The notes: a model not told the origin generated them from the letters alone. A stretch of DNA of 64,000 nucleotides from Fimbriimonadales bacterium (GCA_026003075.1 BPGO01000007.1:62001-126000), one strand, 5' to 3'. Counted from the first letter of the stretch, positions 40,415-49,879 are shown. Made by a program: numbers and translations.

Positions 40415-42655
40415 ATGAACTTATGGCAAGCAATTAAGCTGCTGAAACGGCGCTGGTGGATTATCGGCTTGATTACGGGCATCGTAACGGGCGTGGTGTT
40501 CGCCTACTACTATTCCCAACCGCGCGAGTGGGAAGGCTTCGCGGTGATCGCAGAGTACCGCTCGCTGCAGGCGAACCGCACCGTGATTTACCCCGACCCC
40601 TACTCGCTCCAGGTTGACCTGATTACACGCCTCCAGAACATCGCCAATGTGGTGGGGAGCTATAGCGTCTTGCTCAGTACTTGGCGCGAGATCAAAGATA
40701 GCGGACAGTGGGAGCCTGCCGAGCGCATTAAGCAAACGGTTCCCCCAAACGAACAAGACTTCGCTGGGGTCGTGGACTTGGTGCGCCGCACAGAAATCAA
40801 ACCCATCCCCAACACCGAGTACCTGAGTATTATCATTAAAACTCAGGGCGATATCGAGGTCGCACCCCGACAGGCGCAATACGCGATGGAGGTTCTCCTA
40901 CGCAAGTTCCAAGAGCAATACAGTGCGCTCAATAGTCAGACCGCGCGCCCCTCGCGTGAGTTCGTGGAGCAGGAATATCAACAGGCGCAGCGCGAGTATG
41001 AGCGTGCCACACGCCAGCTCAGCGAGTACCTCAACCAGAACAAAGATGTCATCCAAGCGCAGAACCAAACGAATATCCTGCTGCAGTCCATCTCACGAGC
41101 GGAGCTGCAGCTGTATGATGCAGAGGTCGCGCGTCAATCGGCAGCAGCGCGACTGGCACGGCTCGCGCAACAACTACGCCAAGAAGAGCGACGCCCCGGC
41201 GGGGGTGAGTACCGCCAGCTGAGTAAAGTCCTGCGCAACAATCCTATTATCCAACAGCTGCAGTCGGAACTGGCACGCGCTCAGAACGACCTGCAAGCCC
41301 AAATTGCGCAAGGACGGGGCGAAAACCACCCCGAAGTGCAGCGCATCAAGGGGCGCATCGAAGAACTGGAGAAACAGTTAGGCGAGCAGCAAGCGATGAT
41401 TCTGGACGCCGAAACCACGGGGGTGAACAACCTCTACGAAGCCCTCAAACGCGACTACCTGCAAGCGATGGTGGAGACCCAAGTCGCCGAGCGGCGCGTG
41501 AACGAACTACGCACCCAACTGGCAGAGATGCGCGCGAAACTCGACGGGCTGCCTGAACGCCAGCGCATTGCCGATGAGCTGACGCTCCGAGTGCAACTGG
41601 CGGAGGGCAAAGTCCGCCTGCTCAAGCAGAAGCTGGACGAAGCGTTGACCCGTGAAAGCGAGCTGCAGACCGCGGGCTTCGTGAAGATTATCGACGGTCC
41701 TGGCGCGCGCCCGGTGGATAAGAACCTGCCGCTGCGTGTGGCGCTCGCGTTTGCATTGAGCCTGATTCTCTCCACAGGGCTGGTGCTCCTGCTGGGGCAG
41801 GTGGATCAGGGGGTCTATACACCCAGTCAAGCGGAGGCGTTGTTTGGCATCCCCGTGATCGCCGCACTGCCCCGCATGACACGCGCCTTACTCTCGCGCG
41901 ACCGAACCGAGCAGACCCCGCTCAGCGCGTCCTATCAGCTCCTCTCCACCAGCCTCATGGAGGCGAATGGCAAGTTAAACGGACCTGCGGTGGCTATCAC
42001 GGGCGCCGACCCCGATGTGGGGCGCACGACGGTCGCCTACAACCTCGCGCTGACCCTCGCTCGCGATGGGGCGCGCGTGGTGCTGATTGACGGCGACATG
42101 CGCAACCCGCAACTGCACCGCCTCGTGCGCGCCGATGTGAACCACCCGGGACTAAGCGACATTCTGCAGGGGAAAGCCTCGCTGGAACAAGCCGTCCAAC
42201 AGACCGCCATCGAGGGACTGGTGTTTATCGGCGCAGGCGCACCGCCAGAGAACCCCATCCGCCTGTTGCGCTCGCCCGAAATGCACCAGTTGCTGGAAAC
42301 CCTCAAAAAAGTGGCAGACTTCATCATCATCGACACGCCGTCTGCTGCTACCTTCGCCGACAGCACGGTCATCGGTTTGGCGGCAGGAAATGTGTTGGTG
42401 GTGCACGCGGCGGGGCAAGGCATGACCGACGCCACACGCGAGATGCTGGCGCGTCTCAAGCAGCATAATGCCAATCTTGTGGGTGTGGTGCTGAACAAGG
42501 TGCGCCTCGATGATAGCGTGGTGTACCGCCACTTCCAGAAGGGCTACCAGCGCGCCTTGAGCGGACGCAACGGCGTCGCCGAACGCGCCGCGCTCCCCGC
42601 TGCGAGCCGCCGTGTGGACGACTCCGAACCCGAACAGACCACCCCACGCGATTGA
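40415..42655 (+). CDS. Polysaccharide co-polymerase with BY-kinase-like ATPase domain
   Basis: A Wzc-like protein of 746 residues controlling chain length. It has an N-terminal Wzz domain with membrane helix at ~15-35 and long coiled coils between ~180 and 430. A second membrane helix lies near 440-465, followed by a tyrosine-kinase-like ATPase domain. Walker A is GADPDVGRTT at 530-539 with Arg537 where Lys is expected; Walker A' is LIDGDMRN near 556 and Walker B IIIDTPS near 636. The C-terminus has no tyrosine cluster. So it may bind ATP weakly and not autophosphorylate, acting mainly structurally. The partner export gene is directly upstream. Confidence 0.85.
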   Translation: MNLWQAIKLLKRRWWIIGLITGIVTGVVFAYYYSQPREWEGFAVIAEYRSLQANRTVIYPDPYSLQVDLITRLQNIANVVGSYSVLLSTWREIKDSGQWEPAERIKQTVPPNEQDFAGVVDLVRRTEIKPIPNTEYLSIIIKTQGDIEVAPRQAQYAMEVLLRKFQEQYSALNSQTARPSREFVEQEYQQAQREYERATRQLSEYLNQNKDVIQAQNQTNILLQSISRAELQLYDAEVARQSAAARLARLAQQLRQEERRPGGGEYRQLSKVLRNNPIIQQLQSELARAQNDLQAQIAQGRGENHPEVQRIKGRIEELEKQLGEQQAMILDAETTGVNNLYEALKRDYLQAMVETQVAERRVNELRTQLAEMRAKLDGLPERQRIADELTLRVQLAEGKVRLLKQKLDEALTRESELQTAGFVKIIDGPGARPVDKNLPLRVALAFALSLILSTGLVLLLGQVDQGVYTPSQAEALFGIPVIAALPRMTRALLSRDRTEQTPLSASYQLLSTSLMEANGKLNGPAVAITGADPDVGRTTVAYNLALTLARDGARVVLIDGDMRNPQLHRLVRADVNHPGLSDILQGKASLEQAVQQTAIEGLVFIGAGAPPENPIRLLRSPEMHQLLETLKKVADFIIIDTPSAATFADSTVIGLAAGNVLVVHAAGQGMTDATREMLARLKQHNANLVGVVLNKVRLDDSVVYRHFQKGYQRALSGRNGVAERAALPAASRRVDDSEPEQTTPRD

Positions 42656-42705
42656 GAATGATTCGGGGGGGCGCGTCGTGTGCCCCCCTTTGAAAGGAGC
42701 TTGTG

Positions 42706-43419
42706 ATGGTTAGCCGACCGAGTACGACGATAGAACGGGCGGCGGGCAAAAGAACGGAGCGCCCGCACGCACCCCCATGTTCGCCCTTTGCAGAGTATAT
42801 CCCAGCGGTTAAAATCCCCCACGCCTTCTGGAAACGGCTCATCGATATCGTCGGCTCCGCATGTGCGCTTATACTCCTGGCGCCCGTGATGCTCCTCATC
42901 GCGTTGCTCATTTGGCTGGAATCGCCCGGACCCGTGCTGTTCCGTCAGATTCGGCTCGGACGCTACGGAAAACCCTTCATCATGTACAAGTTCCGCTCGA
43001 TGCGCAGCAACGCGCAGGAATTGCAACCATTGCTGATGCACATGAATGAAAAGCAAGGCGGCGCGTTCAAAATCAAAGACGACCCCCGCATGACGCGCAT
43101 CGGCAGGTTCATCCGAAAGTACAGCCTCGACGAACTGCCGCAACTGTTTAATGTCCTCAAGGGCGACCTGAGCCTCGTCGGTCCCCGCGCCATGGCGCCC
43201 TACGATGTGAACCGTTTCGACAAATTGGAGTACTATACGCGCTTTGCGGTACCGCAGGGCTGCACAGGGCTGTGGCAAGTCAGTGGGCGCAGCAACTTGA
43301 CTTTCGACGAGTGGATGCGCCTCGACATCTACTATGTGGAAAATATCTCCTTAGGGCTGGATGTTAAAATCCTGCTCCGCACGATACCAGCCATCCTCAA
43401 AGGCGATGGAGCGTACTAA
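42706..43419 (+). CDS. Initiating sugar transferase (monotopic phosphoglycosyl transferase)
   Basis: Transfers a sugar-phosphate to the lipid carrier to start repeat-unit synthesis. The 237-residue product has one hydrophobic re-entrant helix (VGSACALILLAPVMLLIALLI) and then the catalytic KFRSMR, DDPRMTRIGRFIRKYSLDELPQL and GDLSLVGPRA motifs; the Asp-Glu pair in LDELPQ is the active site. It is the short, single-domain type rather than the long WbaP type. AAGGAGC precedes ATG 42706; GTG 42703 is possible. Confidence 0.93.
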   Translation: MVSRPSTTIERAAGKRTERPHAPPCSPFAEYIPAVKIPHAFWKRLIDIVGSACALILLAPVMLLIALLIWLESPGPVLFRQIRLGRYGKPFIMYKFRSMRSNAQELQPLLMHMNEKQGGAFKIKDDPRMTRIGRFIRKYSLDELPQLFNVLKGDLSLVGPRAMAPYDVNRFDKLEYYTRFAVPQGCTGLWQVSGRSNLTFDEWMRLDIYYVENISLGLDVKILLRTIPAILKGDGAY

Positions 43420-44359
43420 GCGACGATTTCTGGTGACGGGGGGCGCGGGCTTTATCGGGTCGCACCTCACGCGATTCCTACTCCAGCACGGGCAGGTGCG
43501 TGTGCTGGATGACCTTTCTACAGGTACATTAGACAATCTCCGCGACCTGCTCAGTGAGATCGAGTTTATTCAAGGCAGCGTTGCTGATCCCCACACTGTG
43601 CGCGCGGCGGTAGACGGCTGCGCGATGGTGTTCCATCTGGCGGCGCAGGTTTCCGTGCCTCTCTCGATGGAGTCGCCGACGGAGACTTTCGAGGTGAATG
43701 TGTACAGCACGCAGTTGCTGCTGGAGGCGGCGCGTCAGGGAGGTTGTGAGCGGTTCATTTTTGCCTCATCGGCGGCGGTCTACGGCGAGTCGCCCCGGCT
43801 CCCAAAGCGCGAAGGCATGCACGCAGCGCCCATCTCACCCTACGGCTGGAGCAAGTATTACGGCGAGCTACTCTGCCGAGACTACTGGCGTGTGTTTGGT
43901 GTACCAACCATCAGTTTTCGCTTTTTCAATGTGTACGGACCGCGCCAAAACCCGCGTTCGCAGTACGCCGCCGTCGTACCACGCTGGATTACCGCCGCGC
44001 TGACCGACCGCAAGCCGATTATCTTTGGCGACGGCAAACAGGTGCGCGACTTTGTCTACATCGACGACCTGATTCAGGGCATCTGGCTGGGCGCGACGCA
44101 CCCCAGCGCCGTAGGCAAGGTGTTCAACCTCGCCAGCGGCACGCGCTCCACCCTGCTGGAACTGTTGCACGCCATCGAGCAGGCGGTGGGCTATTCACTA
44201 CAGCCTGAATATCAGCCCCCACGCGCGGGCGACATCCGCCGCTCCTTCGCCGACATTAGCCTCATCCAGCGCACGCTGGGCTACCAACCTCGCTATACCC
44301 TGCAAGAGGGCATACGGCGCACTGTAGAAGCCTATCAGAAGGAGCTGGTCTGCGTATGA
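43406..44359 (+). CDS. NAD-dependent sugar epimerase/dehydratase
   Basis: An extended-SDR nucleotide-sugar enzyme of 317 residues, UDP-glucose 4-epimerase-like. Seen: GGAGFIGSHL at the N-terminus, FHLAAQVSVP, catalytic Ser in FASSAAVYGES and the Tyr-x3-Lys in SPYGWSKYYGE, FRFFNVYGPRQNP and RDFVYIDDLIQG. The start at ATG 43406 overlaps the preceding gene by 14 bases. Probably makes the galacto-type or UDP-sugar precursor for this locus. Confidence 0.92.
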   Translation: MERTKRRFLVTGGAGFIGSHLTRFLLQHGQVRVLDDLSTGTLDNLRDLLSEIEFIQGSVADPHTVRAAVDGCAMVFHLAAQVSVPLSMESPTETFEVNVYSTQLLLEAARQGGCERFIFASSAAVYGESPRLPKREGMHAAPISPYGWSKYYGELLCRDYWRVFGVPTISFRFFNVYGPRQNPRSQYAAVVPRWITAALTDRKPIIFGDGKQVRDFVYIDDLIQGIWLGATHPSAVGKVFNLASGTRSTLLELLHAIEQAVGYSLQPEYQPPRAGDIRRSFADISLIQRTLGYQPRYTLQEGIRRTVEAYQKELVCV

Positions 44360-45255
44360 GCCAGACGCGCGTTGCAGCGAATCCGTTAGGCGTTGGGGTC
44401 GCGCTTATTCAGGCGATGCGCCCGCACCAGTGGATTAAAAATCTGCTGGTGTTCGCCGCGCTGCTGTTCACGGCGCAGTTCACGAATCTCACCCTGCTGT
44501 GGCAGACGGTTGTGGGCTTCTTCGCGCTCTGTTTCACCGCCAGCAGCATCTATCTGGTAAACGATATATTAGACCGCGAGCGCGACCGCCATCACCCCAA
44601 AAAGCAGAACCGTCCGATAGCGTCGGGGCGATTGCCTGTACCCGTCGCGTGGTTGGGGGCGGGGGCATTGCTGGCGTTAGGGCTGGGACTGGCGTTTTGG
44701 CTACGTGTCCCGTTCGGCGTGCTGGTACTGGTGTACGCTCTCCAAAGCACACTCTATACTCTCTATCTCAAGCACATTCCCTTGCTCGATGTGGGCGTGA
44801 TTGCGCTGGGCTTTTTATTGCGGGCGGTGTCGGGCGCGGTGCTGATTGAAGCATCCATCTCACCCTGGCTGATTATCTGTACCTTTTTCTTGGCGCTGTT
44901 TTTAGGTTTCGCGAAACGGCGTCATGAGCTGGTGTCGCTGGGCGAGGACGCCGCCAGCCACCGCAGTGCACTGGGCGACTACTCCGCAAATATGCTGGAG
45001 CATCTGCTCACGATTTGCATGGGGCTGGCGCTGCAATCCTATGCGATTTATGTGATTTTGTCCGAGACGGCGAAAAACCATCCAAACCTCTGGTATACTT
45101 TACCAGTGGTCACTTACGGGTTGTTGCGCTACTTTTTCGTAGTGCATCGGTACGATGCGGGGGGCAGCCCTGAGAAGCTGATTCTGTCTGATAAACACAT
45201 CGCGCTCTCGGTGGTCGTGTGGGGCTTAATCGTGCTATGGGTGATGCGAGGATGA
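44356..45255 (+). CDS. UbiA-family decaprenyl-phosphate phosphoribosyltransferase-like
   Basis: A UbiA prenyltransferase-fold membrane protein, 299 residues and about nine helices. It has MRPHQWIKNLLVFAALLF at the start, the Asp-rich NDILDRERDRHHPKKQNRPI motif and AKRRHELVSLGED at the second site. These are the marks of decaprenylphosphoryl-5-phosphoribose synthase (as in Rv3806c), which supplies the arabinofuranose donor precursor in actinobacteria. In this locus it would provide a lipid-linked ribose or arabinose. Starts 4 bases before the previous stop. Confidence 0.85.
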   Translation: MSQTRVAANPLGVGVALIQAMRPHQWIKNLLVFAALLFTAQFTNLTLLWQTVVGFFALCFTASSIYLVNDILDRERDRHHPKKQNRPIASGRLPVPVAWLGAGALLALGLGLAFWLRVPFGVLVLVYALQSTLYTLYLKHIPLLDVGVIALGFLLRAVSGAVLIEASISPWLIICTFFLALFLGFAKRRHELVSLGEDAASHRSALGDYSANMLEHLLTICMGLALQSYAIYVILSETAKNHPNLWYTLPVVTYGLLRYFFVVHRYDAGGSPEKLILSDKHIALSVVVWGLIVLWVMRG

Positions 45256-45779
45256 GCATGCTACAGAGAACACGCAGGCGCGTACAGACACTCCCGCTTG
45301 GGGTGCGCCAGTTCCTCAAGTTCGCCACTGTGGGGGCAATGAACACCGCGATCGACTGGAGTTTGGCGTTCTTCTTGACCTACTACACCCCCATCCCCCG
45401 CACGCTGGGGGGGGCGTTTGTGAATCTCTCAGGCGCGCCGCTGCGTCCAGAAGCTGCCGCCGTGTGGTTCGCGAAAATCATCTCCTCGGGCACAGCAACC
45501 ATCAACAGTTTCATCTGGAACCGTCGCTGGACTTTTCGCGTGCGTGATAAGCAAGCACGTACGCGCCAGTTCGCGAAGTTTGTCACGGTGAATGTGGTTG
45601 GCATGCTGCTCAACTCCACGATTACCACGCTGCTCATTCGTCCGTTTCTACCGGAACCGCCGCGCATTGTGTTTATGGCGTGCCAGGCGACCGCGACGGC
45701 AATCGTGTTATTTTGGAACTTTTTTATGAACAAATACTGGACTTTCAAAGGCGCATCTGGGGTATCTATAGAATCGTAG
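45252..45779 (+). CDS. GtrA-like membrane protein
   Basis: A 175-residue four-helix protein of the GtrA family, which handles lipid-linked sugars or assists flipping. Seen: FLKFATVGAMNTAIDWSLAFFL near the N-terminus (in the family's FxxVGxxNTxxD form), and the C-terminal FFMNKYWTFK. ATG 45252 overlaps the preceding TGA (ATGA), which shows translational coupling with the UbiA gene. The pairing suggests it moves the phosphoribosyl- or arabinosyl-lipid product. Confidence 0.88.
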   Translation: MSMLQRTRRRVQTLPLGVRQFLKFATVGAMNTAIDWSLAFFLTYYTPIPRTLGGAFVNLSGAPLRPEAAAVWFAKIISSGTATINSFIWNRRWTFRVRDKQARTRQFAKFVTVNVVGMLLNSTITTLLIRPFLPEPPRIVFMACQATATAIVLFWNFFMNKYWTFKGASGVSIES

Positions 45780-45795
45780 ACAGGAGGCGAGAGCG

Positions 45796-46704
45796 ATGGA
45801 TCAGTTCTTACTGGAGTTGAAAAAGCTGCCGCGTCCCCAACCGATACTGGTGGGCGTGGTGCTTGCGTTCCTTGGGATGGTGCTTTATGCCTATCGTGAA
45901 GTGATTGAGTGGTACTGGCTGCCGCGTTGGGGCGACTCGAACGGCTATTATTCGTATGCCTACTTGGTGCCGCCGTTGGCGTTGGTGATGATTTGGATGC
46001 GACGCGAACGGCTATTGCAACTCCAGGCGCAACCGTCGTGGTGGGGGCTTCCGCTCTTCTTGGCGGCGCTGGGTATTCATCTGCTGGGGCACTGGGGTTA
46101 CTCCAGTTGGGTTTCCAGCATGGCGTTCCCGCTCTTCCTGATTGCAGGCAGCCTGCTCCTCTGGGGAACCCAAGTCACGAAGGTCTTGCTGTACCCACTC
46201 CTGTTTCTCTATCTTATGATGCCGATGCCTTCGGTCGTGTTCGACGAGATCACGAACCCCATCCAAGTCTGGTCGACCGATGTCGCTGAAGCGATACTAA
46301 GACCATTTTACAATATTCTGCGGGAAAACCAAGCCACGATTATCATGCCGTCGGGTTATCATTTACTCGTGGGGGTCGAGTGTAGTGGTTTCAAAGTCAC
46401 AATCGCGTTGCTCACTTTTATCCTGTTTTTCTACACGCTGGTGGAGATGCCTTTGTGGAAAAAGTTGATTCTGCCCGCGGCGTTGGTACCGATTGCGATT
46501 ATCTCCAACGGGCTACGAATCGCGCTGATTGGCGTAATGGGTCAGGAATACGGCTCGGAAGCGGCGAAAATCGCGCACGAGGGCTATGAGCTCACCCTGC
46601 CGCTCCTGGGAACTGTCACCATTCCCACAACGGGCGCGTTGGAGATCCTGATCCCGTTTGTGGCGCTGTTTTTGATCGCGAGGTGGTTAGGATGGAAGAG
46701 ATGA
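45796..46704 (+). CDS. Exosortase (Xrt family)
   Basis: Exosortases cut PEP-CTERM signals and are tied to exopolysaccharide loci. The 302-residue product has about eight membrane segments and the catalytic triad in the expected places: Cys196 in VECSG, Arg241 in SNGLRIA and His261 in AHEGYE. Length matches the core family. It sits between the GtrA gene and the EpsI-like gene as in many XrtA-type loci. The candidate client, a PEP-CTERM protein, is encoded at 36970-37923. Confidence 0.92.
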   Translation: MDQFLLELKKLPRPQPILVGVVLAFLGMVLYAYREVIEWYWLPRWGDSNGYYSYAYLVPPLALVMIWMRRERLLQLQAQPSWWGLPLFLAALGIHLLGHWGYSSWVSSMAFPLFLIAGSLLLWGTQVTKVLLYPLLFLYLMMPMPSVVFDEITNPIQVWSTDVAEAILRPFYNILRENQATIIMPSGYHLLVGVECSGFKVTIALLTFILFFYTLVEMPLWKKLILPAALVPIAIISNGLRIALIGVMGQEYGSEAAKIAHEGYELTLPLLGTVTIPTTGALEILIPFVALFLIARWLGWKR

Positions 46705-47528
46705 AAATCAGACCCGAAGACAGTGGCACGGACAATCCCGTCCACACAGAGAGTGCCCCTGTCCGTGCAGAAGACGCCGCTCCTCAAGCCGCCAACGGTG
46801 CGCTGGAGGAACAGGCGCCGTTAGGCAAGGACGCTCCGCTCAATGCTCAAGCCACGGTTCCACCAATGGACTGGAAACGGTTCGGCGCGCCGGTTTTTGT
46901 ACTAATGTTCTTGACCGTCGGGCTGGTGTTGGCGATTCAGTTCATGCCGCGCCCGCAGCCCCTCAAGGACGGAAAGACGCTGAACAAAATCCCCGCCACT
47001 TTGGGGGAGTGGACACTCTTGACCGAGTACCCCATGTCCGAGTCGGCGCTGAGAGAGCTTATGCCCGATGAGTATATCGCTCGTGTCTATGTGAACTCGC
47101 GCGGCGACCAGGCAGACCTCTCGATCATCGCAGGCTCGCACACGGGCGCGTTTCACAACCCTCAGGTGTGTTTCCGCGTGCAGGATTGGAGTTTCGAAGA
47201 GACCAGCGAGATTAAGCTTCAGGTTCCGGGCAAGGAGGAACCGATATCGGCGACCTTCGTGCGCTTAGTCGCTTCTGAGGGGCAGAATCGCAAAGCCGTG
47301 GGAATCTACTTCTACTCTACGCCGATGGGGTACCGCACGGATACTTCCTCGGCGCGTATCTTTCTGCTGCTGGCACGCTTAACGGGGATGGACCAGCAAC
47401 GCGCGTACTTTGTGCGGTTCCTAAAAACCTCGCAAGGCGATCCAGAGCGTGACCAGGAGGAGATTAAGCAGTTTGCCGAGCAGGCGTTGGCGGCGATGGC
47501 GCAAACCAATCCCGAAGTGGTGCGATAA
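46692..47528 (+). CDS. EpsI-like exosortase-associated protein (DUF3485 type)
   Basis: A 278-residue single-pass membrane protein: a hydrophilic N-terminus, one helix (FVLMFLTVGLVLAIQFM) and an outside domain with IPATLGEWTLLTEYPM, a GSHTGAFHNPQVCFRVQDW motif and YFYSTPMGYRTDTSSAR. These fit EpsI/DUF3485, usually fused to or next to exosortase and involved in exopolysaccharide production; the conserved Cys in HNPQVCFR is present. ATG 46701 (overlapping the previous TGA) is an alternative start. Confidence 0.87.
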   Translation: MEEMKIRPEDSGTDNPVHTESAPVRAEDAAPQAANGALEEQAPLGKDAPLNAQATVPPMDWKRFGAPVFVLMFLTVGLVLAIQFMPRPQPLKDGKTLNKIPATLGEWTLLTEYPMSESALRELMPDEYIARVYVNSRGDQADLSIIAGSHTGAFHNPQVCFRVQDWSFEETSEIKLQVPGKEEPISATFVRLVASEGQNRKAVGIYFYSTPMGYRTDTSSARIFLLLARLTGMDQQRAYFVRFLKTSQGDPERDQEEIKQFAEQALAAMAQTNPEVVR

Positions 47529-47530
47529 CG

Positions 47531-48418
47531 ATGGCAGCAGAGCGCGTCGTGCTACGGGCAGAGAACATCGAGTCGGCGTTGCACGGCGGCGTCTGCATCG
47601 TGCCAATGCGCTTCACACTGGAGCGTGGTGAGTTGGTCGCACTGTTTGGTCCGTCGGGGGCGGGCAAGAGCCTGCTGCTGGCGTTGATTGCTGGCGAAGT
47701 TGCGTTGGAGGGTGGGCGGCTTGAAGTCGCCGATTTCGCTTTGATGCCCGATTTGCCCGAAGGGCGCGCCCTGCGCAGCACGACACCCTTGAGTTTCCTC
47801 AAGCGTTATGCGCCATCGCTGACGCGCGCGGTGTATATGATCGAGTTGCTGGGGCTGGGTGAACGCATAGAAACCCCGCTCACGGAACTCTCCACTGGGC
47901 AGCGCCATATGCTACGCGTGGGCGGCGCCCTCGTGCAGCAGGCGCCGCTCTACTTGCTGGATGACCCTTTTGAAGGCGCGGACTTCGAACGCCGACGCCG
48001 TCTCTGGAACGAACTGGATGACCGCTGCCGATTCGGTGCAGCGGTTCTGTTCGCCACGCGCGACCCCGCAATCGCCGAACGCGCCGATCGTGTGTTGATG
48101 CTGGACGACGGACGCCTCATCGCCGATGCTGCCCCCGAACACCTCATCGCCGAGCAGGAAGCGACCGAAATCGAAATCGAGGCGCACGACCCAGAACCTC
48201 TCTTGGACGGGTTAGAGGGTATCGACTTACGCATCGAGCAGCTGCCCGATGGCTATCGGCTGCGTCTCTACGCCAGCGACACGCTTGCACTGCGCCTGCT
48301 GCAGGAGGGCTACGGCAACATCCGCGCGATTTATGTCCGCCCGCCTAACTTGGAAGAAGTTTGGCAGTGGCGGCGGCTCAAAGCACGCACCCAGAAAACG
48401 CTACTAAGGCAGGAGTAA
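47531..48418 (+). CDS. ABC-transporter-type ATPase with altered Walker B
   Basis: A 295-residue ABC ATPase. Seen: Walker A GPSGAGKS, Q-loop region, signature LSTGQRHML, Walker B LYLLDDPFEGAD in which Asp stands where the catalytic Glu normally is, and FATRD where the His switch is expected. The C-terminal part (VRPPNLEEVWQWRRL) is of the LolD/Nat-type extension. No permease gene adjoins. It follows the EpsI-like gene after 2 bases and precedes a Nudix gene by 3, so it is in one transcript. Slow or no ATP turnover is likely; it may be regulatory. Confidence 0.75.
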   Translation: MAAERVVLRAENIESALHGGVCIVPMRFTLERGELVALFGPSGAGKSLLLALIAGEVALEGGRLEVADFALMPDLPEGRALRSTTPLSFLKRYAPSLTRAVYMIELLGLGERIETPLTELSTGQRHMLRVGGALVQQAPLYLLDDPFEGADFERRRRLWNELDDRCRFGAAVLFATRDPAIAERADRVLMLDDGRLIADAAPEHLIAEQEATEIEIEAHDPEPLLDGLEGIDLRIEQLPDGYRLRLYASDTLALRLLQEGYGNIRAIYVRPPNLEEVWQWRRLKARTQKTLLRQE

Positions 48419-48421
48419 CGC

Positions 48422-48967
48422 ATGCAACTCAACGAGGAACTTATCGAGAGCCACATCATCTACCGTGGGCGCGTGGTAACACTGCGAATCGATACCGTGC
48501 GCCTGCCCAACGGACGCACCGCACGGCGCGAAATCGTGGAGCATCGCGGCGCAGTGGCGATTGTGCCGTTGCTGAACCCCGAAACCGTGCTGCTCATCCG
48601 CCAATATCGTCAGGCAGTGGGTGAAACGCTGTTGGAAATCCCCGCTGGCACCTTAGAACCCGACGAACCCCCCGAGCGGTGCGCCCGACGCGAACTGGAA
48701 GAAGAGACAGGCTACACCACACGCCAACTGCGCAAACTGTTCAGCCAGTACCTTGCGCCCGGCTATTCGCAGGAAGTGTTGCATGTCTACCTTGCTGAAG
48801 ACCTAACCCCAGTGACGCAACACCTGGACGAGGACGAACTGGTGGAACTCGTGCCCACACCCCTGCGCGAGGTGGAGACCATGATTCTGCAGGGGCACAT
48901 CAAAGACTCGAAGACCATCGCGGGACTGTTGATGACCCTGCGTCTGCGGGAGCGCGGGGAACTCTAA
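48422..48967 (+). CDS. Nudix hydrolase (ADP-ribose pyrophosphatase-like)
   Basis: A 181-residue protein with the Nudix box G-x5-E-x7-R-E-x2-E-E-x-G in [24 protein letters not shown] and the ADP-ribose-type [21 protein letters not shown] before it. It probably hydrolyses ADP-ribose or a similar diphosphate. The gene lies 3 bases after the ABC ATPase and is the last gene of that run before the convergent sucD. Confidence 0.92.
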   Translation: MQLNEELIESHIIYRGRVVTLRIDTVRLPNGRTARREIVEHRGAVAIVPLLNPETVLLIRQYRQAVGETLLEIPAGTLEPDEPPERCARRELEEETGYTTRQLRKLFSQYLAPGYSQEVLHVYLAEDLTPVTQHLDEDELVELVPTPLREVETMILQGHIKDSKTIAGLLMTLRLRERGEL

Positions 48968-48991
48968 GGCGTTTTCGGCTGGTGCGCTCTT

Positions 48992-49879
48992 TCAGGATGA
49001 TCTGAACTTCGCCAACGCCTGTTTCACAAGGTCGGGTATCTCGCTGGGGGTGTCGGCGATGGGCACGCCCGCGTCGGTAAGGGCAGCGACTTTGGACTGG
49101 GGGCTCCCTTTGCCGCCGGAGATAATCGCGCCCGCGTGTCCCATGCGCTTACCGGGGGGAGCCGTGCGCCCTGAGATAAAGCCCACCACAGGCTTGGTCA
49201 TGTGGTTCTTGATATACTCCGCTGCGATTTCCTCATCCGAGCCACCGATTTCACCCACCAGCACCACCACTTCCGTCTGAGGGTCTGCCTCGAAAAGGGG
49301 CAGCACATCGATAAAGGTGGTGCCAATAATCGGGTCGCCCCCGATACCGACACAGGTGGATTGCCCAATACCCGCCTGCGTCAGGGCATACACAATCTCG
49401 TAGGTAAGCGTACCGCTGCGCGAGACCAGCCCGACATTCCCCTTCTTGAACAACATTCCCGGCATAATGCCTACCTTGCATTCCTCGGCGGTGGTGAGTC
49501 CGGGACAGTTCGGTCCGATGACACGGCTGTTAGTGCAGCGTTTCACATAGCTCATCGCGCGCACCATATCCTGAACGGGGATGCCTTCGGTAATGCACAC
49601 AATCAGTTCCACGCCTGCATCGGCGGCTTCAAGAATTGCGTCGGGAGCGAATGGTGCAGGCACAAAGATACATGACACATTCGCACCGGTTTCACGCACC
49701 GCTTGCTTGACAGTATCAAACACCGGCACGCCCGCCACCGCTTGACCGCCCTTGCCTGGGGTGACGCCCGCAACGACCTTCGTGCCGTATTCGATCATCT
49801 GGCGCGTGTGAAACTCTCCTTCGCGCCCCGTAATACCCTGTACCAGAACTTTCGAATCCGCATTGACCAGAATCGCCAT
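48992..49879 (-). CDS. sucD: Succinyl-CoA ligase (ADP-forming) alpha subunit
   Basis: The alpha subunit binds CoA and carries the phosphohistidine of succinyl-CoA synthetase. The 295-residue product has [15 protein letters not shown] near the start, IPVQDM and the [20 protein letters not shown] segment, and the phosphorylated His in [11 protein letters not shown]. Length is normal. The beta subunit gene (sucC) is not next to it, which is unusual. ATG 49879 is preceded by GGAAGGAGAC. Confidence 0.95.
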   Translation of the reverse strand: MAILVNADSKVLVQGITGREGEFHTRQMIEYGTKVVAGVTPGKGGQAVAGVPVFDTVKQAVRETGANVSCIFVPAPFAPDAILEAADAGVELIVCITEGIPVQDMVRAMSYVKRCTNSRVIGPNCPGLTTAEECKVGIMPGMLFKKGNVGLVSRSGTLTYEIVYALTQAGIGQSTCVGIGGDPIIGTTFIDVLPLFEADPQTEVVVLVGEIGGSDEEIAAEYIKNHMTKPVVGFISGRTAPPGKRMGHAGAIISGGKGSPQSKVAALTDAGVPIADTPSEIPDLVKQALAKFRSS

